Positions 54,690 to 64,000 of a stretch of DNA of 64,000 bases are shown here, one piece after another (within the stretch, counting starts at the first letter, position 1; every line of letters starts with the position of its first letter). A program made the translations under genes and the position numbers. The notes beneath the pieces are model-generated. The model made no database searches. It was not told where the DNA came from and was given only the letters and a program-made list of their open reading frames with translations. Source of the DNA: Raffaelea ambrosiae (Eukaryota > Ascomycota > Sordariomycetes > Ophiostomatales > Ophiostomataceae). Where the stretch lies: contig PCDI01000001.1 of NCBI GenBank assembly GCA_002778195.1, positions 558,001 to 622,000 of the forward strand, read 5' to 3'.

Positions 54690-55783
54690 GTGTGGCGATC
54701 GGGATGGCCTGGGTGCTTGCACCGAGTGCGTGCACGGCAGATGCGTCTGATGATAGAGCCGGGATTTGTTATACTATAGAATGAACAATAAAAAAAAATA
54801 GAGTTACACATGTTTCCGTAACTTTGTTCACAACCCAACCTCAACCGACACCCCCTTCTGCCCCCAACTGACAACACAACGAACACAAATTTCGATGACT
54901 TGAACAGTCCGGTATCCCCAGTCTATCTCCATGAGTCTGACCGCCGCCTTGGTGAACTTGTTGATGAAGTTCCTCCGGAAACAACACAGACTTCCCCTTC
55001 CAGTCCGCCGAGCCTTTGCCGAAAACATTCGTCCCAGAAAGTAAGACCACCCGCCAGCATCACCGCCTCCAATAGTTACAGTAGCTGCGACAGTCCAAGG
55101 CCGAGCCATTCCACTAATACCCAGCGGACCCAGTCGATGCCCTAGTCGACTGTCGCCCCGGAAGGGCGTCCCCACTCCGTCAATTTGGACGCCGTTCCAC
55201 TTTCCCCAGACACCCCCCCCAGAAGGAGACGCCCCGCTTCTCTCCAGGTTTTTTGCGTGATGTGTCTCCTGGGGCCCGCGGGTAGGTGTAGACAAACAAA
55301 CTACCACCCTGCAGCACACCACTACCTCCTCCACCTGCGAACCGCATTCCCTGCCTGGCAATGCCCGTTCTGTGTTTGTCGAACCGCCACTGCACCCTCC
55401 CCAGCCTTTCCATGGACCTGTGCCAGTACGACGTGCACACCAGGATCCTACTCTCATGTCTCGCCGGCCGGCTTTGTTTAGTTGATCCTTCCCAGGTGAG
55501 GACCACCCCTGGAAGAAGACATCCTCTTTCGTCCTGTCTCATCTCCCCCGAAAATCTACGGTGTACATGCTGCCGGTCTGTGTGTATATATACAAGTTGA
55601 ATTGTCCTACCCGGTCGTTCCAGGCCGGACATTTCCCCAGCCTTCCGCCCAATACCCCAACCATTGCTTCTTTCTGCTTTGGCCCGTCTCTGATAATTTG
55701 TTCCTGACTCCATAATTTTTCATTCCACCTTAGATGTTCCCGGGACGTGTTCATTCCGGTCACCAATTTACCCCAACCTTGCC
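54690..55783. other. Intergenic region upstream of the sugar transporter
   Basis: 1.1 kb. It contains the palindrome at 55559, a near-variant CGG-N10-CCG at 55612-55627, and a TATATATA run at 55585-55592. The rest is C-rich on the plus strand from about 55190 to 55560. No gene is supported. Confidence 0.5.
55559..55592 (+). promoter_or_regulatory. CGG-N11-CCG palindrome and TATA run upstream of the sugar transporter
   Basis: CGG at 55559-55561 and CCG at 55573-55575 with an 11-bp spacer, 208 bp upstream of the transporter start. TATATATA at 55585-55592 follows 10 bp downstream. An activator site directly upstream of a TATA element is a sound promoter layout. Function is inferred. Confidence 0.5.
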
Positions 55784-57510
55784 ATGTCGAAGCAACGGGA
55801 GCACGATACAAAGATTGTCGGTGAGATCATTGCGGAGGTGTTGCCGCAAACCAACAAGTTCTGGTTCCAGCAGCCGCATCTGTTGCAGTTGAACTTGATC
55901 TTGTTGATTCCTCTCTTGTCCAGTTCTGTTTCGGGCTATGATGGTAAGTGGCCGAAGACGAGGCTGAACGATGCACATGGCAAAGAACGAATAAGAAAAC
56001 AAAAGAAGAAAAAAAAAGAAAAAAAAAAGAAAAGAAAAGAAAAATCCAATGGAAACAACTGAAACAGCTGAAACAAACCATCCATTGATTAACACCACAC
56101 TTCTCTCTAGGCTCTCTCATGAACGGTCTTCAGTCCCTCCAGCAGTGGAAGGACTTCTTTGGCAACCCCCAGGGCGCACGCCTGGGTCTAGTCAATGCCG
56201 CCCAGTCCATTGGCTGTGTCCTCGCCTTGCCCATGCTGGGTATCCTCACCGACCGCTTCGGCCGCAAGCCCATTATTCTCGCCGGTGCCGTCATCATCTG
56301 CATCGCCTCCGCCATCCAGGCCGCCTCCGTCGACTATGCCATGTTTGTCGTCTCCCGCGTCATTGTCGGCTTCGGCGGCATGTTCCTCGTGCAGCCGGCG
56401 CCCCTCCTGATTGCCGAGCTCGCCTACCCGACCCACCGCGGCAAGTACACCTCGGCCTTCTGGACGCTGTACTACCTGGGCGCCATCCTGGCCTCGTGGA
56501 CCACCTTTGGCACGCAGATCTACAGCAACACCATCTCGTGGCGCATCCCCTCGGCGCTCCAGGCCGGCTTCCCGCTCGTGCAGCTGGTCTTCATCTACTT
56601 TGTGCCCGAGTCGCCGCGTTGGCTCGTGGCCCAGGACCGCACCCCGGAGGCGTCGGCCATCCTGACCCGGTTCCACGACCCGAACACCCCCGACAGCCCC
56701 CTGATCCAGCGCGAGATCCACGAGATCGTGCAGACGATCCGCAGCGAGAAGCTGGCCGAGAGCACGGGCTGGTCGTCTCTGGTCTCGACGCCCGGCAACC
56801 GCAAGCGGACGCTGATTGCCGTGCTGACGGGCGCGATGGCGCAGTGGAACGGCATCGGCGTGGTGTCGTACTACCTGACGCTGGTGCTCAACACGGTGGG
56901 CATCACGGACACGTTTGACCAGACCCTGATCAACGGCCTGCTGCAAATCTTCAACTTTGCCGCGGCCCTGGGCGCGGCCTTCTTTGTGGACCGCCTGGGC
57001 CGCCGCACGCTGTTCCTGTGGTCGGGCGTGGGCATGCTCGTCTCGTACGTGGTGTGGACGGCGTGCTCGGCGGTCAACTCGAACACGGGCAGCAAGCCGG
57101 CCGGCATCGTGGTGGTGGTGTGTCTGTTTGTGTACTACTTCCACTACGACATTGCCTGGACGCCGCTGCTGCTGGGCTACCCGACCGAGATCTTCCCCTA
57201 CTCGCTGCGGTCCAAGGGCATTGCCGTCGAGCTGTTTGCCATCTATGCGTCGCTCATCGTGGCCGCGTTTGCCAACCCCATTGGCATGGACAACATTGCG
57301 TGGAAGTACTACATTGTGTACTGCTGCTTCCTGGTGGTGTTTTTCCTCATCACCTATTTCTTGTTCCCCGAGACCAAGGGCTACAGCCTGGAGGAGATTG
57401 CGCAGATCTTCGACGGGCCGGCAGCCGTCTCCGACGTGCGAGACGACCTGCAAGATGGCAAGGCCGGCGACCACAAGCTGGACACGGCAAGTCACGACGA
57501 GCGAGTGTAA
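55784..57510 (+). CDS. MFS sugar transporter
   Basis: Exons 55784-55943 and 56111-57510 encode 519 residues. The 167-bp intron contains a long A/G tract. It is a twelve-helix major facilitator of the sugar porter family: SGYDGSLMNGLQ in helix 1, GILTDRFGRKPI between helices 2 and 3, YIFVPESPRW-like FVPESPRWLVA after helix 6, GIGVVSYYLTLVLNTVG in helix 7, DRLGRRTLFLW, FPYSLRSKG and PETKGYSLEE at the end. The sequence style is that of fungal lactose/hexose permeases. It would import the substrate of the surrounding catabolic enzymes across the plasma membrane. Substrate is not readable. Regulatory sites upstream are listed separately. Confidence 0.93.
55976..56046 (+). repeat. Purine (A/G) tract inside transporter intron
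   Basis: A stretch of almost only A and G within the 55944-56110 intron. It makes this intron about twice the usual length for the window. Confidence 0.8.
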
Positions 57511-57719
57511 TGCGCGTGTTGTTGGAAAGAGATGATGCCTGAAGCGATGTGTAAAAATATGTGTTCATAGGGGGGGGGGACGAACAAAAAAGCTGTTGTG
57601 CTGGTGGGATTCGTTGGAACTAGCTACTGAAAGAATACCGTCAATCGAGGCAACTCAGTAAGATTGCTGTCGAACTTCGGCGCAGTCTATGATTCTACAC
57701 ACAATGCATGTCATCGACT

Positions 57720-58289
57720 CTATCGCGCATCGCGCCAGCAGTAGCAGGTGAAGAGCGAGCAGAAAATGAAGGCGTTGGTGCTGAGCTCGAGCGTGGTGAG
57801 GGCCATGCCGAGGGCGGCGCGGGCAACCATGTTGACCACAAACCAGGACAGCTGGACGGTCGTCAGAATGCGCGTGAACAGGTCGAACTTGTTCTTGTCC
57901 TCGATGCTGTGCTTGTCGATCAAGACGGCGCCGAAATCAACGTACCCGTGCGTGACCAGATACTGCACCTGGCACAGGTTGAGCGGGAAGGGCACAAAGT
58001 CGGGCGCGTGCAGGACGAAGCCGCCCATGTCGGCAAAGAACCCGTGCCGAACGGTCCATCCGGGGCATCCGGCATCCGCAAAATCACGGACGGACTGCCT
58101 GGCTCGCATGTACTGGCCCAGGGCGATGGTGGTCCAGCCGCACAGAAATATGGTCAAGAAGCAGCCCCAGATGATGTCCAGGGTGCCCCGGCTGTTGGGG
58201 GAGCCTGTCCAGCCTTGGGTGTGGCCGTCATCGTCCAGGGCCGAAATGAGCGGTATTTTGTTGAGACCGCGGGAAAGGAGAGTTTCCAT
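57720..58289 (-). pseudogene. Shortened fungal multi-pass membrane protein gene, probably inactive
   Basis: An open frame of 189 residues begins METLLSRGLNKIPLISALDD. It contains motifs of a large uncharacterised Pezizomycotina membrane-protein family: SPNSRGTLDIIWGCFLTIFL, ALGQYMRARQSV, HGFFADMGGFVL and ALTTLELSTNAF. Family members are typically several hundred residues long. They have a further segment between the first helix and the ALGQ motif and several helices after the point where this one stops (CYCWRDAR). Both are missing here. The 209 bp to the transporter gene hold no continuation. I read it as an internally deleted, 3'-truncated copy, though a short functional protein is not excluded. 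Confidence 0.55.
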
Positions 58290-58806
58290 ACTCTGCGGCC
58301 GGCGATGGAGATCTTAATGGAAGAATGCATGTAAATGAAGGCGAGCAACCAGAAGACACAAATGAAGAAAAAAAGAGTCACAAAATGAAGGATATCCAGC
58401 CCTCAATAGGCATGTGCACTTCATTGCAAAGCTCGCCATCTCTCCTTGCGATCAATGCACCATTGAATTATCGTCAAAATATGTGCATCTTTTAGGCGCG
58501 CGCTCTACGATGCACGCAGAGACCTGCAGATATAACTGTTGCGATGCTCGTACCTTGCAGCTGGGCGGCTCAGTTGGCCCCCAACAGCCAATCATGGTTG
58601 TGGCTGCTTTCGTCACAGCCCCCAACTGATAACACAGCGCCATGCCGCCTTGCCATAGCATTTTTTCCAGGCAGCGGTTTCTGCGTTCGAAAAGACATAA
58701 TAGTTCGCTGGCAAATATCCCAAAGCCAAGACAAGGGAAACCACCAGAAAAAAAAAAAGACAAACAACAAGCACCAAAGAAACCAGAACCGGGAACAAAC
58801 GTACCC
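58290..58806. other. Intergenic region upstream of the FAD oxidoreductase gene
   Basis: 517 bp. It contains an A-rich stretch at 58360-58385 and another just before the start codon (58745-58760). The FAD oxidoreductase frame stays open upstream to 58642, but without family similarity. No CGG-N11-CCG palindrome. Confidence 0.45.
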
Positions 58807-60452
58807 ATGGACGCCCATGCAGAGGCCGTCGAGGCCATTTCAGAGAGGGTCAAGTCCTTCGCGGTCAAGAAACAGCCCTTTCGCATCTACCACGGCTCCA
58901 CCAACAGCACGCGCGGCTCGCAGCGCAGCGCCGACAACACCGTCGACACCAGCGCCCTAAACCGCGTGCTGTCCATCGACTCCTCGACCAAAACAGCCGT
59001 CGTGGAGCCCAATGTCCCCATGGACGCACTGGTAGAGGCGACGCTCGCGGCCGGTCTGGTGCCGCTCGTGGTCATGGAGTTCCCGGGCATCACCGTCGGC
59101 GGCGGCTTCTCGGGCACGTCGGGCGAGAGCTCATCCTTCCGCCACGGGCCGTTTGATGCGACGATCAACTGGATCGAGATTGTGCTGGCTAGCGGCGAGG
59201 TGGCCCGGGCGTCCCGGCACACCAGAGAGCAGACGGACCTCTTCTGGGGAGCGGCATCCGCCTTTGGCACCCTCGGCGTGGTCACTCTGCTGGAAGTGCA
59301 GCTGCGGGATGCGCAGACATATGTGCAGCTATCGTATTCACTGCACACGAGTATGGAAGACGCCGTGGTGCAGTTGCAGAAAGCGTCCGGTCCGTCACAG
59401 GCAGCCTTGTCCAAAACAATATAGTTACGTCGAGCACGTGTGCTAACCGGACAGCGGACGACTCGGTCGACTATGTCGACGGCATCACCTTTGCCCAGGA
59501 CTGCACCGTTGTCTGCTCAGGCCGCATGGCCAGCCAGCTTCCGGCAGGCACCACACCCAGGCGCTTCACACGCATGCGGGATCCGTGGTTTTATATCCAC
59601 GTCCGCCGCCTGCTCAAGAAGCGGCTGCCGGCGGCTGCTGCTAGCAAGATAGACGACGGCGCTACAGACTACATCCCTATCACAGACTACCTCTTCCGGT
59701 ATGACCGCGGAGGCTTCTGGGCGGCCAAGTATTCTTACCATTACTTTCTCACGCCGTTCAACCGCATCACACGCTTCATCCTGGACCCCTTCATGCACAC
59801 CCGCACCATGTATCGTGCCTTGCACAAGAGTGGCATGGCCGACTTCTTCATGATCCAGGACGTCGGCATACCGTACCGCAAGGTCTCCGAGTTTGTCAGC
59901 TGGCTCGACACCGCGTTCCGCATTTACCCCCTGTGGCTGTGCCCGCTGGAGCTCGCGCGACGGACACCCAATGCCCAGCATGGTCTGCATTCCGACTTTG
60001 CTCTCCTGGAAACCAACGGCGCCGAAGCAGGGACGAACCCCGACAGCATGGTGCTCAACTTTGGCATCTGGGGGCCGGCATCGTTTGACCGCAGCGAGTG
60101 CATTCGGAAGAACCGTCTGCTGGAGCAGAAGGTGCACGAGCTCAGCGGCAAAAAGTGGCTGTATGCGCACGCCTACTACACCGAAGACGAGTTCTGGGCA
60201 CACTACGACCGTGTTTCATACGACCGCGTGCGTTCCAAGTACGGGGCCACCTGGCTGCCCAGCGTGTACGACAAGGTCAAGGTGAACATGGATGTGGTGC
60301 CGGAGACGGACTGGGTTCCGTGGCTGGTGGCCCTCTTCTGGTCGATATGGCCAATCCGGGGGCTATATGGCGTTCTCATGACAATCATAGGAGGCGACTA
60401 CCTGTTGAGCAGACCGAAGAGCGTCGTCAAGGTCAGCCCGAACAAGGCCTGA
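58807..60452 (+). CDS. FAD-linked oxidoreductase related to delta(24)-sterol reductase (DHCR24/DIMINUTO)
   Basis: Exons 58807-59389 and 59455-60452 (65-bp intron, unusual GTCCGT donor) encode 526 residues, matching the about 516 of DHCR24. The N-terminal FAD-binding PCMH fold has FRIYHGSTNSTRGSQRSADN, EPNVPMDALVEATLAAGLVP and the FAD-holding GITVGGGFSGTSGESSSFRHG, then DLFWGAASAFGTLGVVTLLE. The C-terminal half has FMIQDVGIPYRKVSEF, the same layout as the sterol enzymes. Animal and plant relatives reduce sterol side chains. Fungi lack that step in ergosterol synthesis, so this protein probably has another substrate, such as a lactone or other metabolite of the local pathway (inference). No membrane helix is seen at the N-terminus. 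Confidence 0.85.
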
Positions 60453-61180
60453 TCAGACAACCCGAGCATGCAACTCACTACTGCCCAATGCCAGCTCCTT
60501 TCGTCCTTCTGGCTCGCTGCAACACAAAGAGCTTCACAGCTCTCCATTCCGTGATCAACACGCGTCACATGACGAGTCCCGTTCCGTGAATTATCGTAGA
60601 CCTCGGGTGTTGCAGAGAGGATTGCATGTTTTGTCCACTTGCTATGTGGGCTCTGTGGGTTAGTTGTACTGCTAGTTCTCGCTGGGGCTCTGACGGCGTC
60701 CTGGGTTTGCTACAGACATTCCCGGTGCCACGGTGGAATCACTGGTCCGACACCCTGGTAGGGAACCTCTGCAGAGCCCACAGAAGCCCCAGAGAACTCG
60801 ACTCCGGGGGGACCGCAGCCACTGCAACCCACTGAAATACAGTGCAACTACGCACATTCTGGCCGACACCGGACGCGGGGTGAACTCCATGTCCACTGTA
60901 TTCCCAGCAGGTCCACTGAGGGTCTAAGTCGCCTCGACGGCCCCACTCCCCCTCACATGCGCTGCCCTAGCGCTGCGTTCAGCGTGGAGAAGTCGACAGA
61001 ATACCAGCCGTTTGCCCGCATTTTTTTCAGGTGACGGGTGTTGTCTCACGCCTGCACCCGTCTTATAAGGGTGACAGGCGACGAAGACGGACATTTCTCT
61101 GGGTCGCTCTTTCCGCCCAGACTATTCCTGACTAAGATGACGAACATGCCACCCACCAAGAGTCAACCCCAGACAACACG
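60453..61180. other. Intergenic region upstream of the cluster regulator
   Basis: 728 bp. It includes CCG-N4-CGG at 60864-60873 and a TATAAG element at 61064-61069, 112 bp before the regulator start. No CGG-N11-CCG, so self-activation through that site is not suggested. No gene is supported. Confidence 0.45.
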
Positions 61181-63963
61181 ATGACTGCAGAACCCGTCGC
61201 CGCGTACGCGTCGTCCCCGGCAGCCGCGGCCCCGAACGGACCCATGGCCGGCTCCATGCCTGGTTCGGTACCGGTCTCGGCTACAGTGGCCGCTTCCGCG
61301 CCGGGAGCCGTGCAAGACGCTGTCCCTGGCCCTGCCCCGGGGACATCCCCCGAGCCATCTGCCCTGCAAGCTTTGACCGACGACCCGTCCTTCATTGGCT
61401 CGTCCGACCAGGCCTGCAAGGAGTGCCGTCGACGGAAAGCCCGCTGCAATCGGGCGCTGCCGACATGCGATCTCTGCGAGCGGTACCGCCGACATTGCCT
61501 CTATGAAAAACATGCCCGGACGCCGCTTACGCGACGGCATCTCACGGAGCTCGAGGCCCGGCTGGAGCGCACAGAGGCTCTGCTGAGACGCATGCGCTCG
61601 CTCGTCCCCGCAGCCAACCTGGCGGCAATCGAGAACGGAACGCCGCAGCCGCCTCTGGACGAGCCGTTCTCGTTCAACAGTGTCCCAACCAGCGAAACAC
61701 CCAATGCGCAGCTCAACGGCGCATCTCTCCGTGGCCTCCAGGCTAGCCAGAGACAGCCTACGCCGTCTGAGACACCACGACGACGGAGCACGGCAGCTTC
61801 GGATGTGCTGGGGTCAGCAGGCCAACCCCTTCCGCCCCCGGTCGACAGTCGCCCTCTCCAGCCGGCCCCTGCGCCCACAGCCCTCACCGCGGCGGCCGCG
61901 GCGCCACTCGCTACGCTTGCCTATGCAGCCGAGGCTGCCGACCACCGCATGCTTGAGGGCCCACCCCAGGACGACTTTGAGTGGTGCGAAAAGGAAGCCA
62001 CTCGCGTCTGCGGCCTGTCCCCGGAAGCCGGAGGCGGCACCGCCGGCATGAGCGAGGCCGTTGACGACGAGAGTCCGGCCTCGGACGGCATGGCCTCGCT
62101 GACCGTGAACGACCGCGACACGGGGTACCTCGGCGTCGCCTCGGGCGCTGCTCTGCTGCGGCTGCTGGAACCGCAAGCCCGCCGACGCCGGGCGTCGTCG
62201 CGGTCGCACGCCGCCATGACCGTGGCCCCGTTTCTGACGCCCCAGCCGAACCCGAACCGCCACATCACCGAAGCCATGATCGACGCCTATTTCCGGCTGT
62301 ATCATGTCAGCTACCCGATCCTGCACGAGCCCACCTTCCGGGCCCAGTACAGCGAGGTCATCCCGCGGCCCAACGGCGCCTGCTGGACCGTGCTGGCCTA
62401 TGTCGTGGCCGCCATCGGCGTCTGGGCGTCGGCCACGAACGCCAACGACACCCTGGACTTGGCTCTGTTTGCGCAGGCGCGGTCCATGCTGGGCTTTGAC
62501 TTTCTCGAGGTCGGCAACCTGACGTTGGTCCAGGCCCTCACTCTGGTATCCAACTACCAGCAGAAGCGCGACAAGCCCAACTCGGGCTACAACTACCTGG
62601 GGCTGGCCGGGCGGATGGCCATGGGCTTGGGTCTCCACAAAGAATTCCAGGGCTGGAATATTTCGCTGCTCAACATGGAGATCCGGAGGCGGGTGTGGTG
62701 GTCGCTGTGTGTGTTCGACGTGGGCGCGACCATTACGTTCAGCCGGCCAGACGTGTGGCCCTACAACGGGATTGACGTGCGGTTGCCGCTGAATGTGAAT
62801 GACAAGGTACGTTATGGGACGGGCAGACTGGATCGAGCTCCCAGAAAAGACAGCCTCCGCCCGGACAGCTCGCCCGGACAGGCAGAGAAACAGCTTCAAA
62901 CGACGGTTTGGACAGCCCATGACACCCGCTAACCTCATCACAGGACCTCACGGCCGCTTCCACCGTCTACCCACCCGAGTCCACGGCCGTCACTCCCTAC
63001 ACGGCCGTGGCCACCCAGGCTCGCTTCCACGTCAACACCCGCGCCTGCTACGAGCGCGTCATCTCCAAGCCGTTTCCGTCTGCGGTGGAGCTCCTGCATC
63101 TCGACGCCGAGCGGATCGAGCCGTGGCAGGCCGGCCTGCCGCCCTGCTTCACCGAGTCGGCCGCGGTGCCGACCCGCTATGCCCTGTGCCACGCCGTCAT
63201 GGCCTGGCGCCTGCGCAACCTACGGATCCTCATGTACAGGCCCTATGTGATCCGACGGGCCCTGCGAAGAAGGCCCGACACGGACGAGGCCAGCACGACG
63301 GCGTACGACCGCTGCCTGGCCGACGCCAAGTCGACCATCCAGATGATCAGCGAGTACTGGGAGCGCCAGGACCACAACCGCCTGGCCGCGTGGTATGCGC
63401 TGTACTTCCTCTTCCAGGCGGCCCTGATTCCGGTCATCTGTCTCCGCAATGATCCCGCGGCGGTCGAAGCCCCCGACTGGCGCGCACAGATCAAGACCAC
63501 GCTCCAGACCATTGCCGCCCTGGCACCCACCAATGCCAGCTCGGGGCGCTGCTATCGTATCATCTCAAGTCTCTGTGCCCGATATCTGGACATGGACCCG
63601 ACCAAGGACCCCAGCATGCGGATGATCGATCCCATGGCGGCGGCGGCTGCTCAAGAACAGCAACAGGAGCAACAACAGCAGCAGCAGCAACAGCAGCAAC
63701 AGGCCAACCTTACCGCCGCCGGAGGAATGACAGTCGAGTCCCAGATGACGGACCAGACTGCGATGAACACTGCCAACGGTACGTGGGCGGTCGAACAGCC
63801 CGTGGGCGAGAGCCCACAAACACAGATCAACAATGTCTTTGCCATGATGTGGCCCAATATGCCGCCGCTGGAGGCGGCCGATGTCGTCATGGGTGACGAC
63901 GCAGGGTGGATGGAGTTTCTGCGCGCGGGGAGTATGGATGACTGGTCAAGGCCAAGTCAATAA
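61181..63963 (+). CDS. Zn2Cys6 transcription factor with Gal4-like DNA-binding region
   Basis: Exons 61181-62806 and 62944-63963 (137-bp intron, GTACGT donor) encode 881 residues. The zinc cluster (about residues 78-106) is CKECRRRKARC then CDLCERYRRHC, spacing Cx2Cx6Cx6Cx2Cx6C. It is followed at once by TPLTRRHLTELEARLERTEA, which resembles the Gal4 linker and dimerisation helix (PLTRxHLTExExRLER). The middle holds the fungal-specific regulatory domain (YFRLYHVSYPILHEPTF, GYNYLGLAGRMAMGLGLHKE, RRRVWWSLCVFD). A poly-Gln run (about residues 774-788) and an acidic, aromatic C-terminal end (MMWPNMPPLEAADVV) could serve as activation regions. It is the only regulator in the cluster and its likely controller. 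Target site is inferred as CGG-N11-CCG. Confidence 0.93.
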
Positions 63964-64000
63964 AAAAAAGGGGAGTGAGGTACGGCGAACGGTGATCATA

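Noticed and set aside
55612..55627. CGG-N10-CCG close to the transporter.
   Set aside because: The spacer is one base shorter than in the other three sites. It was noted in the region description but not counted as part of the set.
1..64000. CRISPR arrays, prophage, insertion sequences, rRNA genes.
   Set aside because: No regularly spaced repeats, no bacterial-type mobile genes and no rRNA-like sequence were seen; the window is eukaryotic.

Overview
The window is nuclear DNA of a filamentous ascomycete (Pezizomycotina, most likely a Sordariomycete). The genes carry short introns of about 50-170 bp with GT/AG ends. Coding parts are GC-rich with C/G-ending codons, and intergenic parts are richer in A/T and pyrimidine tracts. 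The histone methyltransferase at 4.3-5.5 kb closely resembles Neurospora DIM-5. The genus cannot be fixed from the sequence alone; Ophiostomatales is a guess. All exon structures were worked out by hand from reading frame, splice consensus and expected protein families.

Left part (1-39 kb) is mostly core housekeeping. In order: a membrane-anchored surface-type protein running off the left edge (-), a class II aldolase/adducin protein (-), an H3K9 methyltransferase (+), an N-myristoylated-type UBTD ubiquitin-like protein (+), coatomer beta (-), Mago nashi (+), GID4/Vid24 (+), TRM11 (-), the RNase P subunit Rpp40 (+), a Yar1-like ankyrin protein (-), a casein kinase I (+), proteasome ATPase Rpt5 (-), a DUF4870 membrane protein (-), mitochondrial uL10m (-), anthranilate phosphoribosyltransferase (+) and tRNA ligase Trl1 (-). 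TRM11 and Rpp40 share a 324-bp divergent promoter. uL10m and the tryptophan gene share another, which carries a perfect general-amino-acid-control site.

Middle part (39-49 kb) is accessory. It holds a TauD-type dioxygenase (-), a 4.6-kb gene-poor interval with degenerate repeats, a small secreted cysteine-containing protein (+), a 1,6-anhydrosugar kinase of the AnmK/levoglucosan kinase family (-), and a wrecked STAND-type gene (+).

Right part (49-64 kb) looks like a sugar/polyol catabolic cluster. It has two L-xylulose-reductase/mannitol-dehydrogenase-type SDRs, a xylitol dehydrogenase divergently paired with a small P-loop sugar-kinase-like protein, an MFS sugar transporter, a broken membrane-protein gene, a DHCR24-like FAD oxidoreductase, and a Zn2Cys6 regulator with a Gal4-like DNA-binding region. 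Three of the cluster promoters contain a CGG-N11-CCG palindrome, the Gal4 site geometry, 209-256 bp upstream of the start codon. With the anhydrosugar kinase next door, the whole 46.6-64 kb block may be one carbohydrate-use island. This is the most promising candidate for an undescribed system in the window.
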